From contig JAJHZJ010000696.1 of the NCBI GenBank assembly GCA_023548195.1, positions 1,427,843 to 1,491,842 of the forward strand: a stretch of DNA of 64,000 nt, given 5' to 3'. The notes under the pieces are model-generated. The model did no database searches. It was given only the letters and a program-made list of their open reading frames with translations, and was not told the DNA's origin. Positions 26,001 to 38,000 of this stretch are shown in pieces (within the stretch, counting starts at the first letter, position 1; each line of letters begins with the position of its first letter). The DNA comes from Bettongia penicillata ogilbyi. Lineage: Eukaryota; Chordata; Mammalia; Diprotodontia; Potoroidae. The position numbers were made by a program, and so were the translations under genes.

Positions 26001-29000
26001 ATCAGTTTGTAAAGGGGGCCATTTTGGCACTCAAGGAATGGTCGATCCAATGGATGTGGGTTGCCCTGGGGATGCATTACCATAGGCACAGATCACAAGT
26101 CCTGTCCGTCAACTTGTCAGGCATTTAACCAAAATGCCTTACAAACCACTGTCTTTCATGCCTTACCTTTTATACTTCATTTGAACACCTGCATATTGAT
26201 TTTATATGCATGCCCAAGTTGGCCACTAAAAAGTTGGTCTTGTCATTGTAGACCAGCTCACTCATTGGGCTGAGGCACTTCCTGGTCTTAAAGTCACAGT
26301 TAACTCTTGCTAAAATTCATCTAAAAGAGATCATGAGGCTCCCTTTTCCTGTACTGTGATGGATGTACTCAGTGCTCTGTGGGGCTGCCTGGTGATGCTA
26401 GGGAATTCACTAGTTGGAGAAGCCACATTCACCAGGCTGGCAGCCTATCCTGCCTGTCGCTTCCTGACCTGGCATTTTGGGGCTGTGGCAGAGAAAAGAA
26501 GGAAGAAGGTCGTCTAGCTGGTTGACAGGATTTTGCTTTCTCCGGGCCTGGTGAGCGGCATCCGGAGGTGTGGATGAGGTGGTGATTGGCCTTGGCCAGA
26601 CTTAGCGAAGCGCCATGAACCTGTTGCCTACTAACCCTCACAGCAATGGGCTTCTCTTCACAGGCTTCAAACGGATTCCAAGTCTACAATACTGATCCAC
26701 TCAAAGAAAAAGAGAAACAAGAATTCTTGAAGGAGGAGTTGACCATGTGGAAAAGTGGTTTCATTGCAACTATTTAGCATTAGCTGGTGGTGGAAAAAAG
26801 TCTAAATATTCCCCTTAATAAAGTGATAATATGGGATGATCTAAAAAAGAAGACAGCTATTGAAATAGAATTTTCTACAGAAGTCAAAGCAGTCAAACTG
26901 CAACAAGACAAAATTGTGGTGGTTTTAGACTCCATGATTAAGGTTTTTACTTTCACACAAAATCCCCATCAGTTGCACATGTTTAAGACCTTCTACAACC
27001 CTAAGGGTCTATGTGTTTTACGTCCAAGTAGCAACAATTCTCTCCTGGCATTCCCTGGTACACATACTGGCCATGTGCAGATCTGGCCAACACAGAAAAA
27101 CCTCCAGTTGATATCCCAGCTCATGAAGGAGTCCTAAGCTGTATAGCTTTAAACCTCCAGGAAACAAGAATTGCAACAGTATCTGAAAAATAGGAATATT
27201 TGATACTTCATCAGGGCATTTAATCCAGGAACTGAGAAGAGGATCTCAAGCAGCAAATATTTATTGTATTAATTTCAATTCGGATGCTTCACTCATCTGT
27301 GTATCAAGTGATCATGGAATGGTTCACATTTTTGCAGCTGAAGATCTCAAAAGGAATAAGCAGTCTAGGTTCCCTCAGGCTCTCCATGCATTTGTGCCTT
27401 CGGAACCGAGCCAAATGCTGTCACAGCAATCTGTGCGGATGGCAGCTATTCCAAGTTCTTATTCAATCAAAAAGGAGAACATTCCCATGATGTCTATGCT
27501 CAATTTCTAGAAATGACTGATGACAAGCTTTCACCTTGCAAGAGAAGTATTTAGACTGAAGCACTGCTGAGTTATTCTATAACACTTGGAGGACTCAATA
27601 CTAACCTGTAATATTCCCCAGTTCTTGTGGGATGTAGGCTTCATTGACGAAAAGGTTCCAGGGGACTAACCGGGAAGAGTCTTAGTTGGGAAGTAATATA
27701 CCATTATTTGATTTCCTTTTATAAGTGAGGCCTCATGTTTCTAGCATGAATGGAAAAGGAAATAAATCACACTGTGCCAGAGTGAGCATTCAGGTGGTTT
27801 TTCAACTACTTGAGCTTTTTTTTTGGTTTATTTTCTGTATTCTAATGATGAAGTTAGCTTTACAAGTTCATTTGTAGCCTCTATATCAAAACAAGCAGGA
27901 GTTTTATACAGGGGGTTGGACCAGATTTGATATTGACATTTGTATAGGCAATACCTTACACCCTCTTCATTGAGCCTTTTAGTGGGAAAATGAACTATTT
28001 ATGTAATACTAGTTCTTGTAGTGTACAATATTTTAAACAGGAGAGTAAAATCAGCAGCTTGCCTTAGTACAGAAGAAATGAATTCCTTCTTCAGATCTAA
28101 AAACACAAAGAGGAGAAACACAACTAATATGCTTTAGCAAATGCAATCTGAACACTTTCTCTCACCAATGCAGGTCTTTAGGTTTGTTTTATTCATGTAC
28201 ACATGTGCTAACTTTACATGTTGATGTGTGGAGCTACGACCATTAATACAAACATAGAACAGACTCTCCAACATTGCTCAGACTTCTTGCTGACAGAAGT
28301 AATTTTTCCTCGTAGAAATACAGTCCTGAGGAAAGTGAATTCATCTTAACTTCAGGGAAAAATAGAGTAAGTGGAACAAAATAACAAAACCCGATTTTTT
28401 TTGGAAGTTCTTATCCATGACTATGTCTTTCAGCTCAGACAGTCAGATCTAGCATTTATTCTAGCGATACCATATTGCTGCATTCCGAAGAGAGTGAACA
28501 AGGGTGTATGAAACTCATTTGTATTTCCTTTGGGTGCTTAGTTTGGGCACTTCACTGTTGCCTTTCCCTATAACATCATTTCCCCTCACTGTTACAAAAG
28601 TGGCTACACACTACTTATTTTGGAAATGAAAGGCACATGGAATTTTGGAACTAAAGCAGAATATTATTATGGGTCTGTGTTGTTAACACTGCTTATGTGA
28701 GATTTTGCTTGATTGTAAATTACCTGAACATTTAATTTCATGTGTTCTGGTCTCACATCTCACTTGTCGACAAGATCTGTAGCTGCAAGGTCTTTCCATT
28801 TTGCCTGATTCTTGACAGTGTCATGTAATACTAACTTTTATGTAAAGTATGCATATTCCTTTTGTGTGGATTTAATCATGGAAGTTCATTTTGCACATTT
28901 ATTTGTAACATTTCTTTTAAATAAAAATGATTAATTTTGTTGTAACAAAAAAGAGAGAGAGAGAGATTGTGCCTAGGTACAATCCAGCATCAGAGAGGGA

Positions 29001-32000
29001 GGTCTCATTTCACTGGCTCAATACTCTCTCAAATTTATTCTTATCTTAGGATGAGTCCTAAGTTTTCTACTCTCTATCACTCCCAGAGTTCAGGTCAGGT
29101 TGAACATATGAACAAGGAACTCAAAACTCTTATCGGTAAATAGTGTCCTGAAACCTTCTTACAGTGGCCTGATTATTTCCTTTAGTTTTATCTGCAAAGC
29201 AGGGCAAAGTAGGAATCACACCTGTCTCCTTTTGAAATGCTGTTTGGTTACCCTCCCATAAAAGCAAAACCCTTCTCCACAGTCTACAAATGATTGTTGG
29301 GAGAAGACACATCTATTACTTCATACAGGTAGGAAATACAAAACAGAATGAAGGAACTTCATGAAACAGGCACTGAAGTGCAGACTAGATTCCACTGTGT
29401 GACTTTCATCCTGGAGATCACGTTCACATCAAGAATTTCCAGTAGAACTCAACCCACCTGGGAAGTTCCATTCCAAGTCTTGCTGGTCACCTCAACTGCA
29501 ATCAAGACTGGAGAAAAAGACTCTTGGATACACTGTGCCCATGTAAACCTGTTCTTTATCATTCCACATGAGTGCTACATATCTAAGGATGTTTTCATTT
29601 GTCTCTTTTACTATGATATGGTGTTTCCTCATGTATCTGCACATGAGAACTCTAAATCAAAAACTCTTTACAGTAACTGTGGGAATGAAAAATCACTGAT
29701 TATGGAGAAGTGGATATTTTTTACTCTACCATTTGCTTCGTACTTCACAACTATAGTTATGTTTTCAACCTTTCCCATGTCCTCAATGTTGTTTAATTCT
29801 CAGGCTATAACCAGTTGCTCTTTTCACTTAATTCCATTCGCAGGAAGACTGGAAAAGCCTTAGTACTATTAGTAAGATTCATGGTGAAGCAAGACATGCT
29901 TTATATCATCTTAAAGCCACTGGGCATCATGGATGTTGGATATGCCACCATATTCATCAAGGTGAACCTGATGCTTGGGTGGCTTTGCCAGTTACTCCAG
30001 TGATGCCCTGTGAGCAGAATAAGGCAACTCCAAAGGGCCTAACTGGAGTTTTTGTACCTTTGATATTGGCTTTATGTCATTTATATGATCCTAAGAGAAT
30101 TACATATGATACTAAACCAAGGCCAATCACTCTTTCCTACCTTTATTATGATTACTTAACTAAAACACTTAATGAAACTACAATTCTCTGCAAAACTAGA
30201 ACAATCTCATTACCATCAGATACTCCTCTTCCAAATTTTACTTTCTGTATTGTGAGAAAAAGAACTCTAACTGAACTTCTGGACTAAGTGTACACAACAT
30301 CCTTTGCCAAATATCGAAGATGGAAACATTTATCTGTGCCAGAACCACCATTTACAACAAAACAGATAAGGTGGATTAACAAACCTAAAATATATCAATT
30401 TTGCTAATCTTACTTAGGATGGTTACAGTTTTGCTGGTAGTGACAAAAATTTTGAAATGAAGATTTCCTCCCTCTTCAATTCACATGGGGGTTCAGAATT
30501 CCTGGTCTGCTTCACGTATACCACTCTTCCTCCAAGCTAGCTTGAGACATGTAGACTTACTTATTCCTCTCATTCTACAGGACTGGGGGAAACATTTCAC
30601 TAGTAATTTAGGAGCATGGTAGCTTAAGTGGCAAAGGCAAGGAAGGAAGGGTATATACATCAGAAACTCTGTAAGAGGACACAGTCTAGGCTTGATGTCC
30701 CTTTGGTCCATTATTCCATACTTCAGGGTTGCTGTCTCAGAGCAGGCAGCTAGCAATTCCTTCCTGTGGGCCCAAGCCCCAAGAGAGTCCATCCTCTCCC
30801 TCCAAACTGAGCTGGATTTTTTTAGCATAAATGACCTTACAGAACCATATGGTCTTGAACTGTTTTACAATTTCCCAAGGAGGGGCTTGTGGTGTGATCA
30901 GTCTTATTTTTCCTACGTTAATCAATCAGGAGAGACTGTAACGTCTCCATAAAGTCCATCAGGTGCTATGAGAAATCCACTGAGATGTAAAGTCCTCATG
31001 GTGGACCGCCTCCTGTTGGTTTTCTTGACTTTTCTCCTGATTACAAGGAGCAGGCATACTGACCGCTATATTCAGATGAGTTCTTCTTACCTATGCCTCA
31101 TAATTGTCTTCTGGCTTTGTGTTAGATGTATTACTTTGTTGTGCCAAAGACTGCTCAAAATTAATTCCTAATCATCTGATGATGGTTCCAAATACCAATT
31201 CTGAATACACAATGAACCTTATGCAATTGGCACTGGATAAATGATCTATGAGGAACAGGTTTTCCAGAAATCAAATGGGGAAAAGGAAGGAAGCAAACCA
31301 ACTCCATGCTGTGAAAAGTTCGGGAAGCTCTACAACAAAACTTTTTAAAGGTTGGTTTGTTTTTTTCTATTTTAGAGCTATTTCAACACAGTTGGTTTCC
31401 ACTGTAATCCTAGCCATCTTATTTGTACATTTAAAAACATTACTGAGGAGTTTCTGGGCATCACTAGTGAGCCCACAGCACACAAACATGGTTAAGAAGC
31501 CCTGCTCCAGCACTAGAGGCTGGCTGCTGGCAAACCTGAGTCTCCAGTTCCAAGGGAGGAAACAGTCAGCCTGTTTGCTCCTTGGCCTCCAAGATTCGAG
31601 TTCTGTCTAGCCTCTGTAACTTTCACAAGAGTCAGAAGAAGTATTTCATGTGAAATCCCAGTCCCTCTCTCTTTGGACTTAGGAAGCTAACACAGCAGCA
31701 GCATCAATTCAAATTCTCATATATTAACTCCAAAGAAGTGAATTAACCAAACTCATCATGCCCAGGGTCAAGGTGACCCACGGGTTACTGAAGGCAATGC
31801 CAGTGAAGACCAAGTTTTGGAAGCTTCTCTACCAGGTTGGAAAGGCTTCAAACCTGGTCCATCACCACATGGCTGCCATTCAAGGACCAGCCTCATTAAG
31901 GGCAAAATGGTTTATCAGCAAGTTGGCTACAAGGAAAAGAAATTTTTAGTCACATCAACTCTTGAAAACTTATCAACCAAATCAGAGCAATCATATCTTT

Positions 32001-35000
32001 CTCAGCAGATGCTCAACCCAATTAAAACACAGACCTTTGAAGCAAGTTTGTACATGTAATACCTCTTTAGGTGGCACAGCTGGTACCAAACAAGAATATA
32101 AGGACTTTCCTACCGTAATGCACCTTGGAAACATAATTCGATTCAGCTGAAATGACGGGGTCTGCAGGGATGAGAGGAGGACCTATTGAAAAAAGTTAGG
32201 AAACATAAGGCCCTTAAAAATGGCTGCTTCATATTTTTTTAACATGGTAATATATAAAATATCACAGAAAAAACATTTTCTGTGAGGAAAAAAGTGTCTG
32301 AATAAGATCAGAAAACTAAAACTATTTTATTTTATAATTTGCAGTTATTTATAATTTATATAATTTGCAATTTCTTAATGATAAAAATATCTAGATACAC
32401 ATGAAAAACAGTGATAGAAGTGCATGTTCAATTATTACTGCAAGTCTTTGGAGGGACATCAACTGGGCCTATTTTTGCAGCTAACTAGGGTTGTTTTCAT
32501 GGTTTTTGGTGTATCTTACAGCCAAAGTTTTCTGGTTACTTCTCCATAATTTCGAGTTCTCCAATGTTGTTCCTCAAAGCTCATGATGTCACCATTTTAG
32601 AGAATCAGGTCAATCTGGGCCATCATGGGGAATCATTCAGGAAGGAGAAAACGTAAGTCATTTTGGGAGCTCTGTCTGGGTTTCATTAGGGGCCTGAGGC
32701 CAAAATGGTCAAGCCTAGGGAGTTATAACTATAAGAAAGAGAGAAGAAGTAACCGTGGTAATATAGTACCTGCTACTCTGACCTTCAGCCTGACCAACAA
32801 TAAAATCTCATAGATAGATACTTAAGGGATACCTGGCTAGAAAAATAATTTCTTAAAGGAAGGAGAGAGGGAAGGAAGAGATCCTGATTATACAATCCCA
32901 AAGAGTCCTCTGCAGAAATCAACAGAGCTAGACAGGAAGCTTCATGATGACCTCAGATTTCTTTTTTATGCAAAAATGATTTAAGCAAGGTTGAATTTTT
33001 TTTTAAATAGCAAGAACCAGTAATAATGACAGAAGAAGCATAGGCTTGGTGGAGAAGTTCCTCACTAGGGACTCCCTACTCCAGTGAAATAATAGGCCCA
33101 GTCCCTATTTATGTATTTATCTGTGGGAAGTGAGAGGGGAAGAGGGATGGATGGAGGAGAGAGGGAGGGGAGAGAGGGAATGATAAAAGGAGGGAAGAGA
33201 AGAGGAGAGAGGGGAGAGAGGGGAGGGAAGAGGGTAAAGAGGTGAGGGGAAAGGGAGGAGAGAATGGAAACAAGGGAGGGAAAAGGGAAGGGAGAAAGGA
33301 AAGGGAAGAGGAGGGGAGATAAATACTACTCAATGACCTGAGCACTCACCTGAGCTTTCTACATTCCTTGGTTCAGGATCATCCAACTGCAAAAGCTCAT
33401 CCAGGGCAAGCTTGGCCGCATTGAATCGAGACTCTTTTTTATTCTGCCCCAGTCCAGTTTTATATTGAATACCATCCACCACAGCACAAAAGGCAAAATA
33501 AGGACCCATAACATTACCTGAAAGAAATATCCAGCAATAGCAGTATGAATTTAACTGTGAATACAATTGTCGGAATCTGGTCAAATGGGTCAAAAGAAAG
33601 TAATTATTATTGATATGAAAATAATCAGCAAATTTATTTTTACTGTTTAGAAAAATTCTTCTAAAAGTAGGACAGCAGTAAGTCCATACTGCTGTTTAAA
33701 AAATTTTAAGAGATATGTCAGTAACATTCGTGGGATCATTTGTAGCCAATTGCCTCTCTTTACTCAGAATCCTAGAACCTCCCAGTCAGACCTCTGAGGT
33801 CACGGAGCCCCATTTGTTCCTGAGGGAGTATGCCCTTAACATGTCCAGGAAATGCTGATACAGACTTTGCTTCAAGACTGCAGGGAAAGGCAGCCCTCCC
33901 GCTCTGCAGCTCAGTGTTTAGGGTGTGTAGGCCAAAAGGTCACGGTCTGGAGATTCCTATTTCCAAAGATGCTGCCACATCTCTCTCCAAACCAGGCTTT
34001 AGATCCTTGGATGCTGCATCATTAGAAGTGACCAACAACATCTGCCCTTCTCAGTTGAAGTTACACAGAAAGTCTTTCGATGTCTGAATACATGAATCAG
34101 TCTATCAAATGATTTGACATTGGGGTCAGGGGAAGAAAAGTTGAGGATAACGTCAAAGTTACATGGCTGGTGAGGGAACTGATGGAATTAGAACATAGAA
34201 TAGGAATTAAGTAGCCCACATGGTTTTCAGCTTGTGACAATTCTGGAGCTAGCTTGGTTTCCCCTTTCTATTTAATTTTGGGTCTAGCTCAACTTCCATC
34301 TTGTGAGAAAACTCTTCACCTGTGAGAATTGGGAGAAAGTCTTATTGTGTTGTTTAACCCTTTCTCTACTTGACTCCAAAGCTGGACCCCCTTCAACTGC
34401 TGCTTAGAGACCCTTAACTGAGGACCTTGGTTATATTGACCAGAATCCCAGTAAGATCCAAAGACTTATGCAAGGAGTTTTCTCACAACTGCCAATCTCC
34501 AACAACTCACATGTCTTATCTGAAAATTGGCCCCATACAACCAGTTATCGCTTCCACGTTCCCTGACAGACACCTGAGGACAGCAGGATCCCAGGACATC
34601 TCTTCTTCTGATTTCAGGGAATTATACCTGTTTACTCTCTCCCTCCCAACTTGGAAAGTGCCTAATCTTTCATCCAACTAAAAAACAGATCACCTAATGT
34701 TGTATTTTTCCTTGTAATTAACTGGTCTTGATTGTTTTTAATATATAAAAATCTGTCACCTCCAGTATTTAGAGGTCCAGGTCTAAGCTGAGGAGATCCA
34801 GTTTTGGTCTGCCATAATTGCAATATGCTCAGAAGAGCAAACCTTCATTTCCTCAGTCATTTCATCTTTCACCCATCACACTGGGAGACTAAGAAGGGAG
34901 TGCCCCCAACAGAAACAGGGAAGAGAAGTGAACTGGGCATCAAGGGTGGGTGGAAGATGAGTCCATTCTGCTAGATAGAGATTCCTCTACTTTCAAAATC

Positions 35001-38000
35001 CAGGCACCTTGAATTATTACTACTTGCATTTTATCAAAACCTGTCACCCCTACTATCTACCTCCTTTCTTACTCGCGAAAACACCCCAACAATTTTAAAG
35101 TGGAAGAAAAAAAGAATATATAGGGCAGTCTTAAATCAAAAACAAGTGACTTGGGGGGAAAAATCAAGGAGAGATGATTAAAGGATCATTGGGTTACCTG
35201 AAGGCCATGATGAAAAAAAAAGAAGAAAAAGGGCCTGAACATATTTGAAGAAATCATGGAAGAAAACCACTCAAATGCATTTGAGGACAAAATGAACATC
35301 AAATCTCTATGTCTCCTCAAAAACCCTCAGACAGCCAGAAAGATAAGAAGAGCCTTGGCCAGGATGACTCATGACACACCAGGGACTGCTCTTAAGGCAA
35401 GGCCTGAACAAGAGTGAAGGGTTTCCACTGTAATTTGGGGGGTGGGGGGGTGGGGACTGGTACATGAATCCTCTCTGAGGGCCACAAAGTGAGTGGAAAG
35501 GACAAGAGTTAAAGGAATTAACAAAGAACAGCGAGAGATGGGGAGAGATGCTGGGGAGAGCCAGGGAGAGCTGGGGACAGATGGGGACAGATGGGGAGAG
35601 CTAGGGACAGATGGGGAGAGATGGGCCTCTTCAAGCAAGAACAAATAGAAGCTGACCCACACAGGATGCCTCTCTCCCCTTCACTCCCTTAGGGCACTTT
35701 CTGAGATAGGGTGAGAGGGGAGAACTCTTACCAAGAGGTGGTAATTAATGCCAACTTTCACTGGCCCCTCCTTTCCCTTCTCATTATGTGAGAGCCTCTG
35801 TGAAAATTTTCAATCCCAGATTCAAATATCTGAAGAGCAACTCATTCTTTCTTGCATGATGCGGCTACATCTTCAGGTGCTCAATAAGACATGCCTCCTG
35901 GTCCATTAATGGGATTTACCCAAGAGAATTCACAATTCAAGGGCTCTCTTTCTGTTCATGAGCATGCCACAACTACGAGGCCTTCAGACTCCCCAGCACC
36001 AATGATTCTTTCTGGTTCAGTGCAACAAAGCCCTCCTGGGCACAGCAGCACTTAAGGGGATCCCCTTACTGAACAGCCCTCTGCCCTTCTGCTGTATTCT
36101 TACTAATAGTGGGTGAGCTCCATCCTCAGTTTTTCTGTGGTATCAGAGAAGCTCCCTCATTGGCTAGCAAGCAAGCAGCCCTACTCTGTTCTGAAGAGTC
36201 TGGGCCTAGGGGAGAGCCCCTGTGGAACACTAGTTCATCCAGCTGACCCAAAGGCAGCTCCTCTTCACATATACCAGTTGAGAGCTGCACTAACCCTATC
36301 TGTCCCTGGTTCAGATTCAACCTACCAACCCCTCCAATTCTTTCTGCTCTCCCTGACCCTCAAACTACTTTGTGTTGACCTATCGGCATATATAAAGTTT
36401 CCTCCAGTCGAATGTAAGCACCTTATAGGAAGGGCCTTTTCCCGGTTTTGTCTTTGTACGCTCAGTGCCTAGGAATACAGTAGGTGCTTAATAAAATGCT
36501 GTTGAATGAATAACAAAAGGAAATTAAAGAACTGACAAGTGTTACTACACCATGTGCCTTCCTTAGAAGATAATGATAATTCAAATACTACCAGATGTTG
36601 CTAAAACAAGGGACCACAACTAGGCTCCATGCCAAGCCTTTACCTGCATCATGTGATACTTTCTGCACTATTTTCCAAGAATAGTCTGGATACCGAAGGT
36701 CCACACATCTCTTGAACAAGTGCAGGGATTTTCTACCAGAACCACAAACTGTGGAATTTAACACCAGATTCCCTATCAGAGGCTGTTATCAAACTTAGCT
36801 GCTGTTAGCAATGCAATGATCCATTACAGTTCTGAAGGATTCATGACAACAAATGCTGTCCACCTCCACAGAAAGAACTGATGGAATCTGAATGCAGATC
36901 AAAGCATCCTGTCGTCAACTTTATTTTTCTTGGGGTTTTTTTGGATCTGTGTTTTCTTTCACAACGTAACTACTATGGAAATATGTTTTGCATAACTACA
37001 CATGTATATCCTACACCAAACTGCTTGCCTTCTCCATGAAGGGGGAGAAGAAGGAAGGAGAGAACTGGAAATTCACAATTTTTAAAAAAAAGAACGTTAA
37101 AAGTTGTTTTTACATGTAATTGATTTTTAAAAGAACATTTCTTTTTAAAAAGGATGTCAAAGCTGCTTAACCTTCTACCTAACCTCAGCAATGGTAAACC
37201 ATAGCAACAGGACCATTGTCTTCAATTTACCACCGCTGATAGTCTTGCCTTTAAAGCCATCTCCCAGGGAAGGAACCCAAGAAATTGCTACTTGGCAACA
37301 CCCTTGGTAGGTGCTATACACCAACCCCCAGTTTACCTCTCCCCTCTCCATCCACAGCTCCTGATGACCCAAAAAAGAGGGGGCCGGTCTCCAAAGTCCC
37401 AATGGTTCAATCAATGGAAAGGACCCTATGAAGAAGCTTTCCAGTCTCCATCCCCAAGAACCTTGGGGCCTTTGCCTCAGACTTGCAACTGAAAACTCCC
37501 CTTTCATGTTTCCCCACTGCCCTATTATAAGAGGAGCACCTTGTCTTGCTCTTGTCCTTGTGCCTAGGACAGTGCTCAGCACATCAGACACATCAAAAGC
37601 ACGTTCTAAATGCTATTTCACTCATTCATTCCGCTTTCTGTGACAAGTACAGACAACCTCAGCTAACACCTGCCTGTTGTTACAGTTTCCTTAAGGTCAA
37701 GATGCACTCGCTGCATCTGTGCAAACTGATGGAGGGCTGACACTGGATTGATCTCTCCACGTTTGTACTTCATGATGAATTCCTTGGGAATCTTCTTTGG
37801 AGGAAGGACAGCATTAGGATTGGGCAGGACTACTTTGGAAAGCAGTGGTTCTGGAAAATTCCCTAAAAAACAAACAATAGCTTCGAGTCAGGCTAAACAA
37901 AATGAAGCAGCAGAGCAAAAGCTTTAACATCTTCCCCTCAAGATTGCTTTTCCTCTAGTCCCCAAACCAATAATGACATTAGATCTAGATACATAAAATT

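Larger units (their letters stand above)
23440..31200 (+). mobile_element. Decayed class I (gamma-type) endogenous retrovirus
   Basis: A plus-strand provirus remnant in the large ADAD1 intron, antisense to ADAD1. Recognisable in order: gag-like sequence, a nucleocapsid zinc-knuckle fragment, protease, RNase H, integrase in two halves, and envelope ending in a transmembrane-subunit region. All frames are broken by stops and frameshifts, so nothing is coding. Reverse transcriptase is missing, replaced by a SINE. The integrase is split by the WDR45B pseudogene. LTRs were not recognised; the limits given are those of the last recognisable coding remnants. Confidence 0.85.
12691..32113 (-). other. 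19.4-kb ADAD1 intron filled with nested mobile elements
   Basis: The largest intron in the window, between coding exons 4 and 5. In order: a unique stretch (12.7-14.2 kb), MIR-like SINE, CR1/L3 LINE end, L1 block, unassigned G/A-rich text (17.3-18.1 kb), second L1 block with inserted repeats, L2-like fragments (21.6-21.9 kb), inverted SINE, then the ERV with its SINE and WDR45B pseudogene. 31.2-32.1 kb is unassigned and could hold retroviral 3' sequence. Confidence 0.85.
33518..37673 (-). other. ADAD1 intron between coding exons 2 and 3 (GC-AG)
   Basis: 4.2 kb. Holds a possible L1 ORF1 scrap (35090-35330), a minisatellite, an L2/L3 end, a marsupial L1 3' UTR and another L2-like end near 37510. 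33.6-35.1 kb is unrecognised. Confidence 0.7.

Noticed and set aside
26787..27137. 116-codon frame encoding WDR45B-like protein as a functional gene
   Set aside because: It is one open piece of an intronless copy with upstream and downstream deletions and stops, plus an A-rich tail, so it is a processed pseudogene.
29348..29863. 171-codon open frame as a possible gene
   Set aside because: It runs from the integrase C-terminus into envelope-type sequence of a decayed provirus. The frame crosses two genes and is a chance survivor, not a protein-coding gene.
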